Assembly: GCA_027083915.1 (NCBI GenBank) | Contig: JALWML010000134.1 | Coordinates: forward strand, 1-6,907 | Reading direction: 5' to 3' | DNA from: Lysobacterales bacterium | GTDB taxonomy: Bacteria; Pseudomonadota; Gammaproteobacteria; Xanthomonadales; Marinicellaceae | DNA: 6,907 nt | Part shown: one piece after another, positions 1-6,228 of the stretch | Layout: the number at the start of each line of letters is the position of its first letter | Numbering within the stretch: position 1 is the stretch's first letter | Notes under the pieces: model-generated | Databases searched by the model: none | The model's input: the letters and a program-made list of their open reading frames with translations, nothing else | What the model was told of the DNA's origin: nothing | Translations under genes and position numbers: made by a program

Positions 1-372
1 AATAACAAAATAAGCCAGTAAAGTAAATACAGCAGTAACTGCCATTCTAAACATCATAGCACCATAAGTTTTGACTTCATAAACACCACCGTTATTGATG
101 TAAATGGTGAAATAGGCAAAAACCAATATTAATAGTGCAAGTGCTGAACCTAATAATAACGTCGTCCAATTTTTTTGTTTGATAAAGCCATAAACAGCAG
201 CAAAATAGATTAAACTGCAAATTAGATTCGTTACTACAATAAATAGAACATAGTTTCCTTGGGATGCGCGGACATTAAACAAATCAAAGATAACAGACGT
301 GCTTAAAAAAAATGTTAAGGCTGCAAAAGCAAATAGTGGCAGTGCAAATAAATAAGGGAGGTATTTTTTCAT
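1..372 (-). CDS. Small four-helix integral membrane protein, C-terminus cut off by window edge
   Basis: An open frame of exactly 124 codons starts at the ATG read from position 372 and is still open at the left edge, so the C-terminus is missing. The translation begins MKKYLPYLFALPLFAFAALT. It shows four hydrophobic stretches at about residues 5-27, 41-64, 70-92 and 104-123, joined by short polar loops (for example around RASQGN and KQKNW). This predicts a polytopic inner-membrane protein. I do not recognise a family and see no catalytic motif. The ATG lies only 2 bp after the stop of the TetR gene, and its only ribosome-binding hint (GAG) sits inside that gene's last codons, so translation is probably coupled. 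Co-transcription with the regulator suggests a role in the same response as the divergent pump, but that is inference. The frame is convincing because of its sustained membrane-protein pattern and operon spacing. Confidence 0.8.
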   Translation of the reverse strand, partial: MKKYLPYLFALPLFAFAALTFFLSTSVIFDLFNVRASQGNYVLFIVVTNLICSLIYFAAVYGFIKQKNWTTLLLGSALALLILVFAYFTIYINNGGVYEVKTYGAMMFRMAVTAVFTLLAYFVI

Positions 373-374
373 AA

Positions 375-962
375 TTAGCTCATTAGGGTTAAAAGGGTTT
401 GTATGTGTTTATCGCCTTCTTTTTTTAGATTAAATTTAAAATCATCCATGCGCCATTTGAACATCATCAAGCGAAATGTGCCCATAACAATATGGATTAA
501 TTGTTTAGAATTAACTTTGTCGGTAAAGTCGCCTTGTTTTTGTCCTGCTTTAATAATGGGCATTAAGTGCTTGTACTTAACTGCCATAATTTTCTTGATT
601 GCCCTATTAATCTCTTTAGATTCTTCCATTAAACCATCTGAAAAGGCTGCTACCACAAAGTGTGAATTTTCAGAAAAGAAATCAAACTGAGAACTAAACA
701 TGGCAATAAATTGCTCAACAGGCGTTTTCTTAGATTTAATCGCTTCACCGAGACGCTGATCCATATCGTATTCCATATAGGTCAGCATGGCTTCAACAAT
801 TTTTCCTTTGCTTTTGAAATGTCGGTATAAGGCACTTTCAGAAAACTTCATTTCTAAAGCGAGATTTTTTGTGGTCAGGCCACTAATCCCAGATTTAGAA
901 AGAATCTTACCTGCACAATCGATTATTTCGTGTTGTCTTTTGCTTATTTTAAATTCTTGCAT
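375..962 (-). CDS. TetR/AcrR-family transcriptional repressor
   Basis: The 195-aa product has the usual length of a TetR-family one-component regulator. The N-terminal DNA-binding domain covers about residues 8-55. Its helix-turn-helix is at about residues 30-49 (TTKNLALEMKFSESALYRHF), followed by the SKGKIVEAML segment that links into the ligand-binding domain. The rest (about 60-195) is a mostly helical, variable sensor and dimerisation domain, so the ligand cannot be read from sequence. The start at 962 is supported by an AGGA Shine-Dalgarno sequence that overlaps the stop of the upstream membrane gene; the intergenic gap is 3 bp. It is the middle gene of a three-gene unit divergent from an RND adaptor/permease operon, the classic position of a local efflux repressor. 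It probably represses both directions from the dyad at 1398-1422. The family call is secure; the target and ligand are inferred. Confidence 0.93.
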   Translation of the reverse strand: MQEFKISKRQHEIIDCAGKILSKSGISGLTTKNLALEMKFSESALYRHFKSKGKIVEAMLTYMEYDMDQRLGEAIKSKKTPVEQFIAMFSSQFDFFSENSHFVVAAFSDGLMEESKEINRAIKKIMAVKYKHLMPIIKAGQKQGDFTDKVNSKQLIHIVMGTFRLMMFKWRMDDFKFNLKKEGDKHIQTLLTLMS

Positions 963-965
963 TGG

Positions 966-1376
966 TTAATCCTGTAAATTTTTCATCTTTAAAAAAGACA
1001 ATCCTAACCATACAACCGAAATTGTCATGCAAATGGCACCAATTAAGACCAAAATAGGCGGAAAACCAAGATAAACCTCAGCCAAAATACCAACAGGCAT
1101 TAATAGACCCGTTAAGGCAAGCCATGAAATCGCTTTTACATGCTTGAGTTTGTCATGGAATCTTAATAAGAAATAGCCAATAAGCAGGTTTAAAAAGGCA
1201 AATAAATTACCGTGCACATGTGCTAAACGTGTTTCAAAATGTTTGCCGATTGAATAAGCATTAGCCCATTCTTCTTTACCAGGAGCAAAGTCCCGTAAAT
1301 AGATTAAAAAGAATCCATAAGCCATAAAAAATCCCATGGTTAAAAAGCCAATAGCAATGTTGTTTTTACCGTTCAT
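966..1376 (-). CDS. 136-aa four-helix membrane protein with HVHGN motif, function unknown
   Basis: The protein is small and very hydrophobic, with predicted membrane segments at about residues 8-26, 52-72, 82-101 and 105-127. A polar stretch (about 28-51) joins the first two. At the start of the second segment is a histidine-rich motif, RLAHVHGN (His53, His55, Asn57), with His46 just upstream. Intramembrane histidines of this kind can bind metal or haem, but no known family is identified and that role is only a possibility. The start at 1376 is supported by a strong GAGGAAA ribosome-binding site about 6-7 bases upstream. It is the first gene of the minus-strand unit, just before the TetR gene, and its promoter region is shared with the divergent RND operon. 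Repressor control together with the pump is likely. The protein could help with membrane stress or lipid-related functions, but nothing in the sequence proves it. Confidence 0.85.
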   Translation of the reverse strand: MNGKNNIAIGFLTMGFFMAYGFFLIYLRDFAPGKEEWANAYSIGKHFETRLAHVHGNLFAFLNLLIGYFLLRFHDKLKHVKAISWLALTGLLMPVGILAEVYLGFPPILVLIGAICMTISVVWLGLSFLKMKNLQD

Positions 1377-1397
1377 AATTATTTCCTCATTAAAAGT

Positions 1398-1422
1398 TAG
1401 TGAATGTTCACAAACTTCACTA
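1398..1422. promoter_or_regulatory. Putative TetR operator (dyad repeat) in the divergent promoter region
   Basis: The sequence shows TAGTGAA (1398-1404) and its exact reverse complement TTCACTA (1416-1422), separated by 11 bases. An inner palindrome, GTGAA-TG-TTCAC, lies at 1400-1411. There are thus three GTGAA/TTCAC half-sites in 25 bp. TetR-family dimers typically bind such short palindromes, and the site overlaps both predicted promoters. Assignment to the TetR protein encoded next door is inference from position and symmetry. Confidence 0.6.
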
Positions 1423-1426
1423 TAAT
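1398..1426 (+). promoter_or_regulatory. Predicted promoter for the RND adaptor-permease operon
   Basis: A perfect TATAAT -10 box lies at 1421-1426. At 17-bp spacing the -35 position is TAGTGA (1398-1403), which matches TTGACA at only 3 of 6 positions, so the promoter may be weak or need help. Transcription would start near 1433, about 23 bases before the chosen ATG at 1456. The -35 to -10 interval is almost entirely covered by the dyad repeat, so repressor binding would exclude polymerase. Confidence 0.5.
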
Positions 1427-1447
1427 CCTTGATTTTAATCTTTGCAA
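1419..1447 (-). promoter_or_regulatory. Predicted sigma-70 promoter for the membrane protein-TetR operon
   Basis: On the minus strand a -35-like TTGCAA (1447-1442, 4 of 6 consensus) is followed after exactly 17 bp by TATAGT (1424-1419, 5 of 6 consensus). The start of transcription would fall near 1412, inside the dyad repeat, leaving a leader of about 36 bases before the ATG at 1376. The -10 box overlaps that of the opposing promoter, so the two polymerases would compete and one bound repressor could block both. Confidence 0.5.
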
Positions 1448-1455
1448 GTGATTTA

Positions 1456-2859
1456 ATGAAAAAAGTTAAAAATCATTCAATGGCTAAGAACATGAAAAAA
1501 ATACTTAAAAGACTACCGATTTTACCTATTATCATTGCCGTGGCAATTGCCATTGTGGTGATAGCTGTTAAAACTAAAGCGCCGATAGAACACGAAGAGT
1601 TGGGATATCCTGCAAAAGCAGTTGAGGTGATTACTGCCAAGAAAATTCCTTTTCGAGCCCGAGTGATGGCGTTTGGCAATGTTGAACCTTCAGTATTAAT
1701 GAAAGCCAAGGCTGAAGTCAGTGGCAAAATAGTCTATATTCATCCAGATTTGAAAAAAGGCGCAAGTCTGAAGAAAGGTACGGTCGTATTAAGAGTCGAG
1801 CCAACGACATATGAAATTTCACTTAATCAAAGCAAAGCAGGTTTAGCAGGGAGCAAATCTTCTTTAGCTCAATTGGTGGTAGAAGAAAAAAGTGCCAAAG
1901 GTGCGTTAAAAATAGCCAAAGAAAAACTAGATTTTGAACGCAAGGAATTAGCACGTTTACAATCTATGTGGGATAAAAAATTGATTGCTCGCTCGACATT
2001 AGACAAAGAAGAAAAGAATGTTTTGTCGTTAGAACAACAAGTTCAAGATATCGAAGGCAAGTTATCAGCCTTTGCCAGTCGAAAAGCAGCGGTTGTTGCC
2101 AAAATAAAACAGTCAGAAAGTCTCGTTAATAAAGGCAAAGATTCTTTAGGACGTACTGAAGTGACTTTACCGTTTGATGCTCGCATAGGACAAGTTTTTG
2201 TCGAAAGTGGTGAGTTCACTCCAATTGGTGGAGTTTTATTTGAAGCACTGGGTGTGCAAGCTGTAGAAATCAATGCTCAATTGCCTCTCAGGCAGTTTCG
2301 AGCCTTGGTTTCTGATTTGTTTGATGGAGAAAATACCAGCTTGAGTCTGCAAAATCCTGAAATTATGCAGTTGGCTATTAAAAATATGAACTTAGAAGCC
2401 CGTGTTCGTTTGGTTGGCAATATCAGCGATCAGTCCGAGTGGCAAGGCGAGTTGATTCGTTTAAGCGAGTCGGTTGATCCCAGTCGTGATACCTTAGGTT
2501 TGGTAGTGGTTGTCAATAACCCGTATGAAAAAGTCATTCCTGGTATTCGTCCGCCATTACTCAAAGGCATGTATACTTCAGTTGAGTTCTTTGCTCCAAG
2601 TAAACCGACCATGGTAATTCCTCGCAAAGCTGTGCACCAAGGTCGGGTATATGTTGCTATGCCTGATAATACCGTTGATATTCGTCCCATTGAAATTGCT
2701 TATTCACAGGGAGATTTGGTGGTGGTTAAAAATGGATTAAAAGAAGGCGAGCAGTTAATCGTCAGCGATGTTATTCCAGTTATGCAGGGTTTGCCAGTGA
2801 AACAGATGATGGTTGAGGATTATGCCTTATCACTTGCTAAAAATGCGGCTGGAGAGTAA
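1456..2859 (+). CDS. RND efflux periplasmic adaptor subunit (membrane fusion protein, HlyD/AcrA type)
   Basis: This adaptor would bridge the inner-membrane RND pump and an outer-membrane channel. From the ATG at 1456 it has 467 residues. A positively charged N-terminus is followed by one membrane anchor (about 21-38). A first half-lipoyl motif covers about 84-115 (VSGKIVYIHP...LKKGTVVLRVEP). A long charged helical hairpin follows (about 122-232), then the second lipoyl half (about 233-264, LPFDARIGQVFVESGEF). A beta-barrel domain spans about 265-380 and a membrane-proximal domain about 385-450 (GRVYVAMPDN...VVVKNGLKEGEQLIVSD). No lipobox cysteine is seen, so it is anchored by the helix rather than lipidated. 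A TTG nine codons earlier (1429) is in frame, but it lies upstream of the predicted transcription start near 1433. Further in-frame ATGs at 1480 and 1492 are possible starts, since the only ribosome-site hint before 1456 is a weak AAGTG. The permease gene follows after 2 bp. Confidence 0.92.
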   Translation: MKKVKNHSMAKNMKKILKRLPILPIIIAVAIAIVVIAVKTKAPIEHEELGYPAKAVEVITAKKIPFRARVMAFGNVEPSVLMKAKAEVSGKIVYIHPDLKKGASLKKGTVVLRVEPTTYEISLNQSKAGLAGSKSSLAQLVVEEKSAKGALKIAKEKLDFERKELARLQSMWDKKLIARSTLDKEEKNVLSLEQQVQDIEGKLSAFASRKAAVVAKIKQSESLVNKGKDSLGRTEVTLPFDARIGQVFVESGEFTPIGGVLFEALGVQAVEINAQLPLRQFRALVSDLFDGENTSLSLQNPEIMQLAIKNMNLEARVRLVGNISDQSEWQGELIRLSESVDPSRDTLGLVVVVNNPYEKVIPGIRPPLLKGMYTSVEFFAPSKPTMVIPRKAVHQGRVYVAMPDNTVDIRPIEIAYSQGDLVVVKNGLKEGEQLIVSDVIPVMQGLPVKQMMVEDYALSLAKNAAGE

Positions 2860-2861
2860 CA

Positions 2862-5800
2862 ATGATAAAGTATTTTATCAAACACCCAACGGCAGGAAAT
2901 ATTTTAATGATGGCTATTATTGCCATTGGTATTGCCTCATTAGCACGGTTAAATAAAGAATCGTTTCCATTACTCAAGCCAAGTAAAGTTCAAGTGAAAA
3001 TGATTTATCCTGGTGCCAATCCAAACGATGTCGAAGATGCCATTTGTAATCGCTTAGAAGATGCCACCGATGGCATCAGTTTTTTAAAAGAACAAACCTG
3101 TGATGCCCGTGATAACATTGCTATTTTTACATTAGAAATGCAGGAAGCAGGCAATATTGAAGACTTTTACAATGACATCAAAGCCGCAGTTGATGGCGTG
3201 CAAGATTTTCCTGCCGAAACTGAAGACCCTAGCATTGTTGAATTGGGGCGTGTTAGCCCTGTTGCTAATGTTGCCATTACTTCACAAGGATTAACTAACT
3301 CAGAGCTCAAAGCCTTAACCGAAGAATACCGCGATAAGCTTTTGGCAAATCCCAAAATCCCAATCGTTTCTGTTGGTGGCTTTTCTACTCATCAATTGCA
3401 TGTGTTAATCAATCCAGATGTATTATTAAAGTATAAACTTAGTGTGCAAGATATTGCTAACCTCATTGCAACCCAAGGTGTTGATTTACCTGCTGGGCTA
3501 TTAGAAGCAGATGACAAATCGTATCAAATACGCTTTGATAATATCCGTAAAACGGCAAATGAGTTATCCAACTTAGTCATAATGAATACCAAGAGCGGTG
3601 CGGAAATAACCTTAGGCGATATTGCCACCATTAAAGACACCTTTGAAAATAAAGAAGACCGGATTGAACTTAATGGTCAGCGAGCGGGTTTGTTAAAGGT
3701 CAGCAAAAACACCACTGATGATATTCTAAGAGTCTATGCGGCTATTGAAGAATTTGTAAAAACTGAAAACGAGATATTACCCAAATCAACACAGTTAACT
3801 ATCACTCAAGACGGTGCTGCTTTGGTCAAAGATAGACTTAAATTATTAATCACCAATGGTTGGCAGGGATTAATCTTGGCGTCCTTGGTTTTGTTTATGT
3901 TCTTCACTTGGCGCTATACTTTTTGGGTGGCAGTGGGTCTACCTGTTTCCTTTTTAGGTGGTTTAGCAATGATGGTGTTTTTTGGCGTAACCATCAATAT
4001 GATATCCATGATTGCTTTATTAATGGCGATTGGGATTTTGATGGATGATGCCATTGTGTTGTCTGAAAGTATCGCCCACGAGTACAAAAAAGGCTTATCA
4101 CCCATGCAAGCGGCGATTGCAGGTACTGAAAGGGTATTTGCAGGTGTGTTTGCATCTTTTTTGACTTCTGCTTTTCTATTCGGTTCGTTGTTAATGATGA
4201 AAGGCGATATGGGACAAATTTTGGGTGTATTGCCCGTGGTATTATTATCGGTTTTGACTGTTAGTTTGATAGAAGCTTTTTTGGTATTGCCACATCATCT
4301 TATGCACTCCTTACAGCATTCGCATGAAAAAGAACCGCATAAATACCGCAAAAAATTTGAAGCAATGTTTGAAAGATGGCGTGAAAACATGGGCAAAGCC
4401 GCTGATTTTGCTATTTCTTACCGTTATGTCACTGTAGGTGTTGCGATTGCACTGCTCATATTCTCAGTTGGATTAATTGCCACAGGCACGGTTAAGTTTA
4501 AAGCTTTTCCCGATATGGAAGGCAATACTGTTGATGCTCAAATTTTATTACCACAAGGAACGCCTTTGGAAGAAACCGAAAAAGTCATGGCACAATTGTT
4601 GGTGTCACTGGATAAAACCGTTAAAGAATTTAATAAAAACGAATCTGAACCTTTGGTTAAAAATATTCAACTCAGCTACGGTGTGCATGGACAAGTCCCA
4701 GAGAATGGTACACATTTAGCCACCATATCTTTGGATTTGCTCAACACCGAAAAACGCAACACCACCGTTGCAGAACTCACCAGCACATGGAAAGCCAATA
4801 GTGGTTACATACCAAGTGTATTGAGCATCTTGTTTCGTGAGCCTAAAGTTGGCCCTGCAGGTCGAGCGATTGAAATTCGCCTGAGTGGTGATGATTTAGA
4901 CCGTGTTTCACAAGCTTCATGGGAACTGCAAAACTGGTTGCGTGGTTATGATGGTGTGAATAATCTTATTGATGATATGCGTCCTGGCAAACCACAATTT
5001 ACGGTTGAATTGAAACATGGGGCACTGGCATCTGGCGTTGATGCACGCACAATTGCCGCACAATTACGTGCCGCTTATCAAGGTGTCAAAATAGATGAAA
5101 TTTACCATCAAGGTGAGTCCTATGAAATTATAGCCAAACTTGAAAGTGAAAAAGGCAGGGAGCTACGTGATTTTGATAATTTCTCCATCTTTACCCGTAC
5201 AGGCAACGCAATACCGTTAACCAGTATAGCAACCATAGTTGAAAAAAGAGAACCTGCTCGCATCGGTCGCATCAACCACCAACGCACCGTCACACTTTTT
5301 GGTGATGTTGATGCTGAAGTTGCCAATACTTCAGAAGTCATAAATGGCACAATCCAAAATTTATTACCAAAACTCAAAGAACAATTTCCTGATGTAGAAA
5401 TAACTTTCAAAGGCGAGGTTGAAAATGGTACAGAAACCAAATTATCCATACTATCAGGATTTGGACTTGGAGCCATTGGTGTGTTTTTACTGTTATCACT
5501 CATCTTTAAAAATTACCGAGAACCAGCGATAGTTATGCTCAATATTCCATTAGCGTTAATTGGTGCCATCTGGGGACACCTCATCATGGGATTGGATTTC
5601 ACCCTACCCAGCATGATTGGTTTTGTATCATTGGCGGGCATCGTCGTCAATGATTCTATCTTGCTAGTAATTTTTGTCAAAAACCACGTCGAAGACGGCA
5701 TGAGCTTCCACCAAGCCGCAGGACAAGCTGTCCGTGATAGATTTCGTGCCATTTTCCTCACATCCGCCACAACCGTAGCAGGCATGGTTCCTTTATTATT

Positions 5801-5963
5801 TGAAACCAGCACTCAAGCCTTAATCCTCGTTCCACTGGTCACCAGCATCGTCTTCGGCATGTTGACATCAACCATGCTCGTCATGCTGGTATTACCTTCG
5901 GTTTACGGAATATTAGAAGATGTTGGGTTTTATAAAATTAAGAAAGCAGAGGTAGTGGTTTGA
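2862..5963 (+). CDS. RND-family efflux permease (AcrB/MdtB-like, HAE-type inner-membrane pump)
   Basis: The protein has 1033 residues, the normal length of a proton-driven RND exporter. TM1 lies at about 11-29 and is followed by a large periplasmic porter domain (about 31-330). TM2-TM6 cover about 333-480, TM7 about 525-545, a second periplasmic domain follows, and TM8-TM12 run from about 862 to the end. The TM4 aspartate pair of the proton relay is present (Asp395-Asp396 in GILMDDAIV, matching AcrB Asp407/Asp408). TM11 keeps Thr967 and Arg960 (AcrB Thr978 and Arg971). The TM10 lysine of AcrB (Lys940) is replaced by Asn930, followed by Asp931 (GIVVNDSILLV). The start is supported by GGAGAG five bases upstream, inside the end of the adaptor gene. 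With that adaptor it should form a tripartite pump. The outer-membrane partner is not in the window, and the substrate cannot be inferred from sequence. The nearest characterised relatives are multidrug and lipophilic-compound exporters. Confidence 0.95.
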   Translation: MIKYFIKHPTAGNILMMAIIAIGIASLARLNKESFPLLKPSKVQVKMIYPGANPNDVEDAICNRLEDATDGISFLKEQTCDARDNIAIFTLEMQEAGNIEDFYNDIKAAVDGVQDFPAETEDPSIVELGRVSPVANVAITSQGLTNSELKALTEEYRDKLLANPKIPIVSVGGFSTHQLHVLINPDVLLKYKLSVQDIANLIATQGVDLPAGLLEADDKSYQIRFDNIRKTANELSNLVIMNTKSGAEITLGDIATIKDTFENKEDRIELNGQRAGLLKVSKNTTDDILRVYAAIEEFVKTENEILPKSTQLTITQDGAALVKDRLKLLITNGWQGLILASLVLFMFFTWRYTFWVAVGLPVSFLGGLAMMVFFGVTINMISMIALLMAIGILMDDAIVLSESIAHEYKKGLSPMQAAIAGTERVFAGVFASFLTSAFLFGSLLMMKGDMGQILGVLPVVLLSVLTVSLIEAFLVLPHHLMHSLQHSHEKEPHKYRKKFEAMFERWRENMGKAADFAISYRYVTVGVAIALLIFSVGLIATGTVKFKAFPDMEGNTVDAQILLPQGTPLEETEKVMAQLLVSLDKTVKEFNKNESEPLVKNIQLSYGVHGQVPENGTHLATISLDLLNTEKRNTTVAELTSTWKANSGYIPSVLSILFREPKVGPAGRAIEIRLSGDDLDRVSQASWELQNWLRGYDGVNNLIDDMRPGKPQFTVELKHGALASGVDARTIAAQLRAAYQGVKIDEIYHQGESYEIIAKLESEKGRELRDFDNFSIFTRTGNAIPLTSIATIVEKREPARIGRINHQRTVTLFGDVDAEVANTSEVINGTIQNLLPKLKEQFPDVEITFKGEVENGTETKLSILSGFGLGAIGVFLLLSLIFKNYREPAIVMLNIPLALIGAIWGHLIMGLDFTLPSMIGFVSLAGIVVNDSILLVIFVKNHVEDGMSFHQAAGQAVRDRFRAIFLTSATTVAGMVPLLFETSTQALILVPLVTSIVFGMLTSTMLVMLVLPSVYGILEDVGFYKIKKAEVVV

Positions 5964-5987
5964 TTACATGAAGCAAAGTAGCACATC

Positions 5988-6019
5988 CGCTGTAGGGTGG
6001 GCTCTGCCCACCGACAGTG
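5988..6019. repeat. REP-like palindrome / possible terminator hairpin after the permease gene
   Basis: The core is a perfect 7-bp stem, GGTGGGC (5996-6002) and GCCCACC (6006-6012), with a TCT loop. After a small internal mismatch it is extended by CGCTGT (5988-5993) pairing with ACAGTG (6014-6019), including one G-T pair. It starts 25 bases after the permease stop. The GC-rich hairpin stands out from its AT-rich surroundings. Its GTAGGGTGGGC...GCCCACC form resembles intergenic palindromes dispersed in several environmental Gammaproteobacteria; that resemblance is from memory. There is no T-run after it, so it is a poor intrinsic terminator but may stabilise the mRNA 3' end. Confidence 0.6.
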
Positions 6020-6066
6020 TGTCTGCCAACTCGATAATTAACGAAAAAAGATTGAATTAAATTTAA

Positions 6067-6097
6067 ACCATAATTTTTATCAATATGTAATTATGGT
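6067..6097. repeat. 9-bp perfect inverted repeat, possible bidirectional terminator or protein site
   Basis: ACCATAATT (6067-6075) and AATTATGGT (6089-6097) are exact reverse complements separated by 13 bases. On the minus strand the stem is followed by a short T/A-rich tract, so it could end transcription from the UnbV-type gene, whose stop is about 130 bases upstream in that direction. The stem is AT-rich and weak, and it could equally be a protein-binding dyad. Confidence 0.4.
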
Positions 6098-6228
6098 ATG
6101 TTATTGTAAATCATAAAATAATTAGAACTTTAGCATCTTTTCTAAAATATTTAAATTAGGAAGAAATAAATCAATTAACCAAGAAGACCTTAAGTTATGC
6201 AATGGTCTCTTAAAAAAGCCTAATAAAC

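Larger units (their letters stand above)
5964..6228. other. Noncoding intergenic region between convergent genes
   Basis: This 265-bp AT-rich stretch separates the 3' end of the permease gene from the 3' end of the minus-strand UnbV-type gene. It holds a GC-rich REP-like hairpin near the permease end, a 9-bp inverted repeat in its middle, and a weak hairpin (AGACC at 6185-6189 with GGTCT at 6204-6208) close to the end of the minus-strand gene. No tRNA, convincing promoter or well-supported gene is seen. One 46-codon open stretch (6126-6269, plus strand) lacks a start codon. Confidence 0.7.

Noticed and set aside
403..969. Plus-strand open frames opposite the TetR gene
   Set aside because: They are antisense to a clear TetR-family gene, show no family motifs and have no ribosome-binding sites; they are shadow frames.
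1473..2690. Minus-strand open frames within the adaptor gene
   Set aside because: Low-complexity, Ser/Thr-rich translations antisense to a well-supported adaptor; no independent coding evidence.
3167..5812. Several short open frames inside the permease gene on both strands
   Set aside because: All overlap a continuous 1033-codon RND permease with conserved motifs throughout; none has a recognisable domain.
2862..5963. Possible heavy-metal (CusA-type) RND pump
   Set aside because: The TM4 aspartate pair and adaptor features fit the HAE/multidrug group; no methionine-rich metal-binding pattern typical of CusA was evident in the translation.
6185..6208. Hairpin AGACC/GGTCT as an intrinsic terminator of the UnbV-type gene
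   Set aside because: The stem is only 5 bp with a 14-base loop, and the T-run lies on the wrong side of it for the minus-strand transcript; too weak to list as a terminator.
6197..6223. Tiny ATG-started reading frame of eight codons in the intergenic gap
   Set aside because: Too short, with no nearby Shine-Dalgarno sequence at proper spacing and no downstream plus-strand gene that a leader peptide could control.
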